A stretch of DNA of 5,616 bases, from contig CAMLEL010000187.1 of NCBI GenBank assembly GCA_946478935.1, forward strand, positions 1-5,616, in the 5' to 3' direction. Each line of letters begins with the position of its first letter. Within the stretch, counting starts at the first letter, position 1. The notes under the pieces are model-generated. The model worked only from the letters and a program-made list of their open reading frames with translations. It made no database searches and was not told the origin of the DNA. Source of the stretch: an uncultured Armatimonadota bacterium (lineage in GTDB: Bacteria; Armatimonadota; Fimbriimonadia; Fimbriimonadales; Fimbriimonadaceae). Below are positions 1 through 5,616 of this stretch, piece by piece. A program made the position numbers and the translations under genes.

Positions 1-161
1 CCCGCAACACGGTCATCGACATGATTCGGGCGAATCCGGAGAATACGGACCACCTCGTCCGCACGATTGACTCGTTCCACGCCTTGGAGCACATCGCCGA
101 CCATGCTGTCGAGATCGCCAAGCGCTTGCAGATGCTCCACGCAGCCAAACCGCGCGCCTGA
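1..161 (+). CDS. phoU: PhoU-type phosphate regulator, C-terminal end (partial)
   Basis: The reading frame starting at position 3 is open from the left edge to a TGA at 159-161 and gives 52 residues. Near the middle it reads HALEHIADHAVEIAKRL, which matches the conserved end of the last helical bundle of PhoU proteins (consensus LERIADHAxNIAE), including the ExxxD metal-binding motif (E29 and D33 of the fragment). PhoU is a cytoplasmic helical protein that restrains the PstSCAB phosphate transporter and PhoR signalling. Because only the tail is visible, a PhoU domain at the end of a longer protein, such as a Na/phosphate cotransporter, cannot be excluded. The gene converges on the CorC-like gene with four bases between the stops, and no hairpin terminator is visible in that gap. 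Confidence 0.75.
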   Translation, partial: RNTVIDMIRANPENTDHLVRTIDSFHALEHIADHAVEIAKRLQMLHAAKPRA

Positions 162-165
162 TCGA

Positions 166-1452
166 TTACTCGGCTGCGGCAGCTTTGGCAAGCTCCGCGT
201 TTAGCTGAACGGAAACCCTCGTGATCCGGCGGCGAGCCATGTTCTCCACTCGAAGAATTCCCAGTACGGACTCGGCGGTGTCCCCCGGACGGGGTACGCG
301 TCCCAAAGTGTCCACGATCATCTGCGCCAGCGTGTCCGTATTCTCACCCGTCTCGATCGGAAGCCTCAGGAATGTCACCAGTTCATCGAGGCGCACATCC
401 GATCTCGCTGATACTCGGCCGGAAGCAAAAAGCTCGATATGGGGCCGTTCACTCTCCAGCGTGTCTTCGAGTTCTCCAAAGATCTCTTCGACGACATCCT
501 CCAACGTGATCAGGCCACTGGTGCCGCCGTATTCATCCATCACGATAAGGATCTGCGTCTTTTGGTCGCGCATTGTCGCAACAATCTTCTCCATCGTCAG
601 ATTCTCGGGCACCGCAACGATAGGTCGAAGGAGATTCTCAAGCTTGAAATCCGGTCGAGTCAGGTTCTTGACAATGTCATGCAGGTATGCGACGCCGACC
701 ATGTCATCGATATCTTCTCGACACACGGGCAAACGCGTGTAGGGAATTACCGTGAGCCGTTCCAAGAGTTCGTCTCGATTCAGAGTCACGTCCAGCCACT
801 TGATGTCCAAACGGTGCACCATGATGTCCCGCGCGTCGAGCACATCGAGTTTGAGCGCCCGGGTCACCATCTCCGCATGCATCTTGTCGAGCGTGCCCTC
901 CGCGCCCCCAGACTGGATCAGCAGCATCAACTCCTCACGGGCAATACCGGTCTCTGCCCCTTGCATCCGCTTCCCAAAGATGCGCAAAACCAGTGCTGCC
1001 GCTCGCCGGACCAGCCAGATGAGGGGCTTCAGCAGTGTTGCCACCAGTTTCATGGGGCGGAAAGTGACAAGGGCCACTTTTTCAGGCGCGCCAAGCACCA
1101 GATACTTGGGCACAAGCTCTCCAACCACCACCAGCACAAACGTCACGACCAAAAAGCTGATCAGAAAACTGACCGTGTGCGGCACTGAATCTCCGAATGC
1201 TGCGACCAGTAAACCGGTCACATACGGCTCGGTGACGGTACCGACTCCGATGCCGATCATCGTTATGGCGATTTGGGTGGCAGCGACATACTCCGACACA
1301 TCGTCGAGTTCACTGGCAAGAGAAGCGGCCGCGCGGTTGCCCTTCTTGGCAAGGGACTCGATCCGAGACTTTCGTGCGCTGACTATGCCGTATTCGGCCG
1401 CTACGAAGAATACGCTCCCAAGGATGAGCAGAATGCTGGCTATCGCTAGCAG
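166..1452 (-). CDS. HlyC/CorC-family protein (CNNM + CBS pair + CorC_HlyC domain); N-terminus in doubtful frame
   Basis: Membrane protein of the CNNM/CorC family, whose members are linked to Mg2+ (or Co2+) efflux; some older annotations say hemolysin. Counted from an in-frame CTG at 1452 it has 428 residues, the family's usual size. Visible in order: a first helix containing FFVAAEYG (about residues 12-19); further helices to about 120, with GELVPK at about 111-116; two CBS units at about 205-325, the second carrying DEYGGTSGLITLEDVVEEI at about 306-324; and a C-terminal CorC_HlyC domain at about 336-420. The only ordinary start codon in frame is GTG at 1299, which would delete the first helix and its signature, so it is probably an internal valine. 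Upstream the frame stays open to a TGA at 1488-1486 but has no ATG, GTG or TTG. An ATG at 1469, and another at 1499 overlapping the BI-1 stop as ATGA, lie one frame away. The true start is therefore either CTG 1452 (GAGG seven bases upstream) or one of those ATGs with a one-base loss between. It is the last gene of the minus-strand cluster. Family assignment is very sure; the start is not. Confidence 0.9.
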   Translation of the reverse strand: MLAIASILLILGSVFFVAAEYGIVSARKSRIESLAKKGNRAAASLASELDDVSEYVAATQIAITMIGIGVGTVTEPYVTGLLVAAFGDSVPHTVSFLISFLVVTFVLVVVGELVPKYLVLGAPEKVALVTFRPMKLVATLLKPLIWLVRRAAALVLRIFGKRMQGAETGIAREELMLLIQSGGAEGTLDKMHAEMVTRALKLDVLDARDIMVHRLDIKWLDVTLNRDELLERLTVIPYTRLPVCREDIDDMVGVAYLHDIVKNLTRPDFKLENLLRPIVAVPENLTMEKIVATMRDQKTQILIVMDEYGGTSGLITLEDVVEEIFGELEDTLESERPHIELFASGRVSARSDVRLDELVTFLRLPIETGENTDTLAQMIVDTLGRVPRPGDTAESVLGILRVENMARRRITRVSVQLNAELAKAAAAE

Positions 1453-1495
1453 GTTGGAGCCTCGTTCATGTAGGAGTCTATTGTATCAAAACGTT

Positions 1496-2182
1496 TCATC
1501 GGGGCAGAACCCATATTCGATGCTTGCGCCAGTGGCCGATGCACCTTGCCACATAGCCAAAGATGTTCAATACGTCTCGGTAGAGATCGACCACGGCGGC
1601 AAGTTCCTCGCGCAATCGGCGTCGGGCCAACAGCGAAGCAAGATCGTAAACCCAGTAGGTCAGGTATGCGGCATTCAGGATAAGGCCGAATCGGGCGTCC
1701 GCAACGCTTACTGCCGCACCGACGGACAGGGCTGCGATCAATGTGCTTGAGGCAATCAGCGACAGTAAGTACTGGCCCAAGAAACTGAAGTCGCGCCCAC
1801 ACAACACGGCGTAAATCAATGCGCAAGCAGGACCGATGACCGCCATCCACAGCGGATAACCTTGAGCTTGAACAGGATTGAGGGCCAATCCGACGGCAAG
1901 GAGCAACGGTGCCAAAAGCCATGTTGAAACCGTCGCTTCTCGGGGCCCGCGCCGGAGCATGATGCGCACTACGGCAAGCCCAAGGATCAGCGTTGCGAGT
2001 GGCCACCAACTGTACTTTGCAGGCAGGGCGATGGAGTTGTAGGCGATCGCCATGACCAACACGAGACTCGCACAATGCATCGCCGCCACCCTTTTCACAA
2101 ACTGCAGTCGGACCAAATAAGGCTCCTGGGTGACATTGCCAGGAATCTCAATTGGGTCAGGAATGTAGTTGGGGACGTACAT
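1496..2182 (-). CDS. Bax inhibitor-1 (BI-1/TMBIM/YetJ-like) seven-helix membrane protein
   Basis: The 228-residue protein has a polar N-terminal tail (1-30) and seven hydrophobic stretches at about 33-53, 57-76, 86-102, 109-127, 134-155, 163-184 and 196-215, then a basic tail (HWRKHRIW). BI-1 family marks seen: VRLQFVKRV just before helix 1 (family pattern RxxFlxkvY), CGRDFSFLG before helix 5 (family pattern kRDfsfmG), WVYDLASLL at the end of helix 6, and VVDLYRDVLNIFGY in helix 7 (family pattern LYLDfiNlF). D180 and D203 sit where the aspartate pair of B. subtilis YetJ controls pH-gated calcium leak, so an ion-leak role is plausible by homology but not shown. The ATG at 2182 starts 19 bases after the stop of the second M16 domain. 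Only a weak GACGAG lies upstream, so co-transcription with the proteases is likely. The stop TGA overlaps an ATG (1499-1497) that may couple it to the CorC-like gene. Confidence 0.8.
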   Translation of the reverse strand: MYVPNYIPDPIEIPGNVTQEPYLVRLQFVKRVAAMHCASLVLVMAIAYNSIALPAKYSWWPLATLILGLAVVRIMLRRGPREATVSTWLLAPLLLAVGLALNPVQAQGYPLWMAVIGPACALIYAVLCGRDFSFLGQYLLSLIASSTLIAALSVGAAVSVADARFGLILNAAYLTYWVYDLASLLARRRLREELAAVVDLYRDVLNIFGYVARCIGHWRKHRIWVLPR

Positions 2183-2201
2183 TGGTGCGAATCTCGTCAG
2201 T

Positions 2202-3467
2202 CTATCCCTTTACGATTTCCGGCGTTGCCAAGCCAAGGCCAGCAATCTGCTTCTCGATCGTGGAGCGATCGCCCACGAGAACAATCAGCGCTCGCCCGAA
2301 CGCAAGGCCATTTTTGGCTACTGTGTTGAGAGCAGAAGCATCCAGATTCGCAAACTGTTCGAGTTCTGCGCCGATTTGCGTGAATGGTATGCCGTTCTCA
2401 CGGTAAGCGATTGCGGTCGAGACAAGTCCTTGGCGGGTGCCAAGGGCATTCACAAAATCCACACGAATGGTGTTGACTGCCTTGGCAGCTTCTTCCGGAG
2501 TCAGGTCACCCGATTGGACCTTTGTGAACTCGGCCGAGATCTCCTTGAGCGCTGCTCCCGTCACATCAGCCCTGACTGACGTCGACGCCACCACGTAACT
2601 GATGGGTCGCGTAAACACAAAGCTCAGGCCTGCACCGTAGGTATAGCCCTTGTCCTCACGGAGATTCCGATTGAGCCGGCTGGTGAAGGTTCCGCCAAAT
2701 GCAACTCCCAGCGCAGTCAGTGCGTGCCGCTGAGGAGTCGAAAATGGCTCGGTTGGCATCATGACTCGAATAACGGTTTGAACCGCATCGGGACGGTCCA
2801 CGATCAAAACGCGCTGCTTGTCCGAAGCGATGTTCGGCAATGGAGTCGTGCCCGCCGCGTCCGCCTTCTTCAGCCACTTGCCGAACCGCGCTTCGAGAAG
2901 TCGCCGGAACTCCTGTTGCGTCAAATTTCCACTGGCATAAAACGTTCCCGCTGACGGATTCAGTCGGGCATAGATGGATTGGATATCTCCCAAACTGAGT
3001 TGAGTGATGGTTGCCACCGTTCCAGCCACCGGCCTCGAGTAAGCATGGGTCACACCAAAGAATTCACGGTTGGAGACCTTGGTTGCCAGCGTGGATGGGT
3101 CATCGTTTTCGTTCGCAAGGTTCTCGAGGTGCAGCTGCTTGATGCGCGTCCAGTCGGTCTGCTCAAATCTTGGCCGGATCACTGCATCCGCCATCAACTC
3201 CAACGCTGGCTGAAGCTTGTCGGTCAACGTGCTGAGCTGAACGGTCAACCCCCGTTGATCGGCGCCAGTGCCCAACTGGGCACCCAGCTGATCAAGGGCA
3301 TTCGAGAATTGATCGGCATTCCGACTGCCTGCGCTCTCGTCGAGCATGTCGGCAAGAAGTTCAGACTGGCCAGACTTGGAAGCAGGATCAAGCGATGCAC
3401 CTCGGCCAAACCGGAGAGCGACGGTCGTCAACGGGAGTTCAGGCTTCCGCCAATAGAAAACTCGCAT
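2202..3467 (-). CDS. M16-family peptidase-like domain, zinc site lost (second half of a two-domain M16 protease)
   Basis: From ATG 3467 the protein has 421 residues; an in-frame TTG at 3482 would add five. It shows the two-lobed M16 fold: an N-terminal lobe from MRVFYWRKPELPLTTVALRF, and a C-terminal lobe with FGGTFTSRLNRNLRE, the SRL strand/helix found in M16 C-domains, followed by GYTYG. The segment equivalent to the catalytic HLFEH of the upstream gene reads ELLAD, so both histidines and the catalytic glutamate are replaced. It should not bind zinc and resembles the non-catalytic partner of M16B pairs such as MPP-alpha. No signal peptide, membrane segment or ribosome binding site is visible at either start. 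It overlaps the upstream M16 gene by 29 bases in another frame. The usual FxLxNGMRV opening strand is cut exactly at the overlap, which suggests that this was the second half of one exported protein, now out of frame. Family call very sure; independent translation doubtful. Confidence 0.88.
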   Translation of the reverse strand: MRVFYWRKPELPLTTVALRFGRGASLDPASKSGQSELLADMLDESAGSRNADQFSNALDQLGAQLGTGADQRGLTVQLSTLTDKLQPALELMADAVIRPRFEQTDWTRIKQLHLENLANENDDPSTLATKVSNREFFGVTHAYSRPVAGTVATITQLSLGDIQSIYARLNPSAGTFYASGNLTQQEFRRLLEARFGKWLKKADAAGTTPLPNIASDKQRVLIVDRPDAVQTVIRVMMPTEPFSTPQRHALTALGVAFGGTFTSRLNRNLREDKGYTYGAGLSFVFTRPISYVVASTSVRADVTGAALKEISAEFTKVQSGDLTPEEAAKAVNTIRVDFVNALGTRQGLVSTAIAYRENGIPFTQIGAELEQFANLDASALNTVAKNGLAFGRALIVLVGDRSTIEKQIAGLGLATPEIVKG

Positions 3468-4851
3468 CCCATGGAAATGCAAAGGGCTTTGGTTTTTCCA
3501 CCTTGGGCTGCTGATCTCGAGGATTCTGCTCTGGGGCTTCTGCCTCCGGAATCACCCGAACAATCAACCGGCGATTCATGTCCAGCGTCTTATCGACAAC
3601 CGCCTTGAGCGAAGCCGGAGTCACACTGTGGTAAAGCGCACGCTCCTTGGCAAATGAATTCGGCTCACCGAAATAGAACTCGAACTCGTTCAATCGGTCC
3701 GCTCGCTGCTGGAGCGACTGAAGTTCGTTGAATGCCTGATAGTCCACCTGCGCGAATTGCCGCTCCAACTCGGCATTTGAAGGACCCTCCTTCTTGAACT
3801 TGAGTAGCACGGCGTCAATTGCCTTTTCGAGCCGATCCAGCGATACGCCTTGGCGAGCCGTGGCATCAATCGTAAACGTAGAGCCCAAAAGCAGTGGATT
3901 TTGGTATGCCGAAACTTCGCTTGCAATGGGTTGATCCACCACCAGCGATTGATAGAGACGGCTGGTAAAACTGCCCGCCAGTATGCCTCCGGCAAGCCTC
4001 ATTTCGACGTCACCAGGCTTGAATGCGGCCGGACTGTGCCACATCATGATCGACTTGCCCGCTTGAACCTTATCCACCATGGTCGTCCGTTTCACGCCGT
4101 TCAAAGTTAACAATGGAACCGGCTTGCGAACGATATCGTTGCCTCGCGGCAAGGTGCCGAATAACTTGGCTACCAGCGACTTGGTCGCTTTCGAGTCAAA
4201 ATCCCCGGCGATGACAAGACTCGCATTGTTTGGCACGTAAAAAGTGCCAAAGAACTCTTTGACATCCCGCACGGAGGCGTTATCCAAGTCTTCCATCGAG
4301 CCGATCACACTCGTGCTATAGGGGTGAAATCTTGGAAACATCAATCCCGGAATGGCCTCGTACGCTTTTCCATGGGGAGCGTTTTCGACTCCTTCGCGCC
4401 GCTCATTCTTGACCACTTCGCGCTGAAGATCCAGCTTCTTCTGATCCATGGCCTCCGCCAAACTCTCGAGTCGATCGGCTTCAAGCCAAAGGAGCAGTGG
4501 CAGAAGGGATGAGGGGCCGGACTCGAAGTAGTTCGTACGGTCCTCGGTCGTGGTGGCGTTGTTGCTGCCGCCATGCTCTTCCATCAAGGTGTCGAAGCGT
4601 CCATTACCCACCCGTTGGGTACCCATAAACATCAAATGTTCGAACAGGTGGGCAAACCCGCTGCGGCGATCTGCCTCATCTTTGGAGCCGACCTTATACC
4701 AAATGTTGACGGCCACGATTGGCTGGCTATGGTCTTCATGCAGGATCACGGTCATTCCGTTAGGCAGGCGATACTTTTCGACCGCGAGCGACTGAGCATT
4801 TGCTGTCGTTGCGCCCGCCAATACCAGACCCAAACAAATCTTTCGAAACAT
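3439..4851 (-). CDS. Exported M16-family zinc metalloprotease (pitrilysin/MPP-like), catalytic half
   Basis: Starting at ATG 4851 the protein has 470 residues; a TTG two codons earlier (4857) is an alternative, and neither has a clear ribosome binding site. The N-terminus is a signal peptide: basic MFRK, a hydrophobic core, and a likely signal peptidase I cut after ANA (about residue 19). The mature part begins with the M16 strand YRLPNGMTVILHE. The inverted zinc motif HLFEH is at residues 68-72, with the catalytic Glu at 71. The third ligand is most likely the Glu of KNERRE at about 150, close to the family's spacing. NNATTTEDRTNYFE follows the motif as in M16B enzymes. The C-terminal lobe has the typical SFTSRLYQSL. 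A Pro/Glu/Lys-rich linker (about 425-460) leads to PKPFAFP and then to a short tail that looks out of frame. The likely role is degradation of peptides or processing of proteins in the periplasm; the substrate is unknown. It is the first gene of the minus-strand cluster. Confidence 0.93.
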   Translation of the reverse strand: MFRKICLGLVLAGATTANAQSLAVEKYRLPNGMTVILHEDHSQPIVAVNIWYKVGSKDEADRRSGFAHLFEHLMFMGTQRVGNGRFDTLMEEHGGSNNATTTEDRTNYFESGPSSLLPLLLWLEADRLESLAEAMDQKKLDLQREVVKNERREGVENAPHGKAYEAIPGLMFPRFHPYSTSVIGSMEDLDNASVRDVKEFFGTFYVPNNASLVIAGDFDSKATKSLVAKLFGTLPRGNDIVRKPVPLLTLNGVKRTTMVDKVQAGKSIMMWHSPAAFKPGDVEMRLAGGILAGSFTSRLYQSLVVDQPIASEVSAYQNPLLLGSTFTIDATARQGVSLDRLEKAIDAVLLKFKKEGPSNAELERQFAQVDYQAFNELQSLQQRADRLNEFEFYFGEPNSFAKERALYHSVTPASLKAVVDKTLDMNRRLIVRVIPEAEAPEQNPRDQQPKVEKPKPFAFPWDASFLLAEA

Positions 4852-4857
4852 CTTCAA

Positions 4858-4952
4858 GATTATTCTGACGGCTCGGTTTGCAGTTCCCGTCGATTAAACT
4901 TGGATTGAAGTGATCGAATCGCAAATGCGTTCGTACTCACTACCATAACCCT
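4858..4952. promoter_or_regulatory. Divergent intergenic region between the M16 protease and HlyD genes
   Basis: This gap of about 100 bp is the only intergenic space that can hold the promoters of both divergent units. It is visibly richer in A/T than the flanking genes. I could not find a convincing pair of -35 and -10 hexamers with normal spacing on either strand: TACCAT (4941-4946, +) and AATAAT close to the M16 start (-) are poor candidates. An imperfect inverted repeat (4915-4933) lies in the middle. The promoter role is inferred from gene arrangement, not from recognised boxes. Confidence 0.4.
4915..4933. repeat. Imperfect inverted repeat, possible operator
   Basis: The sequence CGAATCGCAAATGCGTTCG has arms CGAA(T)CGCA and TGCGTTCG around AA. 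Eight pairs match if the single T at 4919 is looped out. The near-zero loop makes a stable RNA hairpin less likely than a protein-binding palindrome. Its place, 19 bases before the HlyD start and in the shared divergent spacer, suits a repressor site. Such a match could also arise by chance. Confidence 0.35.
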
Positions 4953-5616
4953 ATGAAGAGAGCAATCCTTTGGGGCGCGCCGGTTGTGGCTCTGCTCGCC
5001 CTGGTTTTTGGCGACTTTCTGCTGAACGAGCTGCCGCTCAAGATACATCGTCGCAAGCGGCCTCTCGTCGAAGCGCACCCCAGGCCGTCGATATGGCGAT
5101 CGCTGGCCCCGCACTGATTGAGCAGTCCAGAGAGGGCGTGGGCACAGTGGATTCACCGATGAAGGTAGATATCTCTGCCAAAACCAGTGGCCGGATTGAT
5201 TACTTGGTTCTTCGGGAGGGCGACGCGGTACGCAAAGGCGATGTCCTGGTTCGATTAAATCCAAGCGACCTGGAAGGGCAGTTGCTCCAGCAACAGGCGG
5301 CCGTTTCTGAGGCTAGAGCCCGCTTGGCCGAGGCGCAACTCGGAAAGGTGTCCAATGATGCGGCCATCGAAGGTGGGCTCCTTCAGCAGCAGGCGAATCT
5401 TGAAACGGCAAAGGCGGAGTGGGAGTTGGCGCGGCAGAGTTATGAGGCGCAAATCGCTGACTCGAAAGCCGCTGTCGTCGACGCTACGGCAAGGGTCTCC
5501 TCCGCCGAAAGCGATGTCCGAAACAATGTTGCCCGAGTCGCGTCTGCGGGAGCTGAGGCTGACAACGCGAAGCAGCGCTTGGAACGATTTGAGCGCTTAT
5601 CCAAAGAAGGTTTTAT
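4953..5616 (+). CDS. HlyD/MacA-type membrane-fusion (periplasmic adaptor) protein, N-terminal part, apparent frame break
   Basis: The gene runs off the right edge. From ATG 4953 the frame gives a basic start (MKR) and one hydrophobic anchor (WGAPVVALLALVFG), but stops at a TGA at 5115-5117. The adaptor body lies in another frame, open from 4949 to the end: a Gln/Ser/Ala-rich linker, then GTVDSP, then the lipoyl half-domain (KTSGRIDYLVLREGD and VRKGDVLVRL, about residues 77-102 of the joined protein), then a long Ala/Gln/Glu-rich coiled coil ending RLERFERLSKEGF, the typical turn of the descending helix. Joining the frames with one extra T in TTTTT (5005-5009) gives VFWRLSAERAAAQ after the anchor and 221 visible residues, a normal adaptor N-terminus. 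Without it, ATG 5093 (MAIAGPALIEQ) would be the first ordinary start and the protein would lack its anchor. The family links an inner-membrane ABC or RND pump to an outer-membrane channel; the pump gene would be expected beyond 5616. Family call very sure. Confidence 0.88.

Noticed and set aside
155..175. Bidirectional terminator between the convergent phoU and CorC-like genes
   Set aside because: Only four bases separate the stops, and no stem with a T-run is visible there.
1441..1520. Promoter for the CorC-like gene (TACAAT at 1487-1482 on the minus strand)
   Set aside because: The hexamer resembles a -10 box, but the best -35 (TTCTGC, 18 bases upstream) is poor and the site lies partly within the end of the BI-1 gene region; co-transcription explains the arrangement better.
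752..1750. 332-codon open frame on the plus strand antisense to the CorC-like gene
   Set aside because: Ser/Arg-rich, low-complexity shadow of the well-supported minus-strand gene, with no recognisable domain.
1446..2075. 209-codon open frame on the minus strand overlapping most of the BI-1 gene
   Set aside because: Its product is rich in Arg, Cys, Ser and Pro with no family pattern, and it lies opposite the clear BI-1 frame. Only its last codons (MNEAPTC) matter, as the possible true start of the CorC-like protein.
3465..3482. Programmed ribosomal frameshift between the two M16 domains
   Set aside because: No slippery heptamer, no slow stop codon at the junction, no upstream SD-like stimulator and no obvious downstream hairpin are seen.
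5005..5009. Programmed transcriptional slippage at TTTTT joining the HlyD frames
   Set aside because: Known slippage sites usually need about nine or more A or T. Five T is too short, so a base-calling or mutational loss is more likely.
4860..5264. 134-codon minus-strand open frame across the divergent spacer and HlyD start
   Set aside because: It is antisense to the adaptor anchor and linker, has Arg/Pro/Gln-rich composition and no family pattern.

Overview
The window comes from a moderately GC-rich bacterium that is almost certainly diderm: it encodes a membrane-fusion (HlyD-type) efflux subunit and an exported M16 protease. The phylum cannot be fixed from the sequence. Shine-Dalgarno motifs are weak or absent before every start, so translation initiation may depend little on them. 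A lineage such as Armatimonadota/Fimbriimonadales would fit, but that is only a guess.

Layout from left to right. Positions 1-161 (+) are the last 52 codons of a PhoU-type phosphate regulator. Four bases later, converging on it, a four-part gene cluster occupies the minus strand from about 4851 down to 166. In transcription order it holds: an exported zinc protease of family M16 with an intact active site (4851-3439); a second M16 domain whose zinc site is lost (3467-2202); a seven-helix Bax inhibitor-1 (BI-1/TMBIM) membrane protein (2182-1496); and a CNNM/CBS/CorC_HlyC transporter-type protein (about 1452-166). The genes overlap or are separated by about 45 bases or less, so they probably form one transcription unit. 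It joins periplasmic proteolysis to two membrane proteins whose families are linked to divalent-cation balance. Divergent from it, after roughly 100 bp holding an imperfect inverted repeat, a HlyD/MacA-like adaptor gene (4953 onward, +) runs off the right end.

The most notable observation is that three of the genes have a conserved N-terminal or inter-domain segment that does not sit cleanly in the frame of the gene body. (1) The HlyD membrane anchor is in a different frame from its lipoyl/coiled-coil part; one extra T in the T5 run at 5005-5009 would join them. (2) The two M16 domains abut out of frame at CCATGGG (3474-3468); two extra A would give a single 880-890 residue two-domain protease with the family's P-N-G-M strand restored. 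(3) The first transmembrane helix of the CorC-like protein has no ATG, GTG or TTG start in frame; one extra C near 1458 would join it to an ATG at 1469. These may be small base-calling deletions or real lesions. Either way, automatic start calls would truncate these proteins.

No RNA gene, insertion sequence, CRISPR array or clear terminator was seen. I see no clearly novel system. The M16-M16-BI-1-CorC cluster is the part most worth following up.
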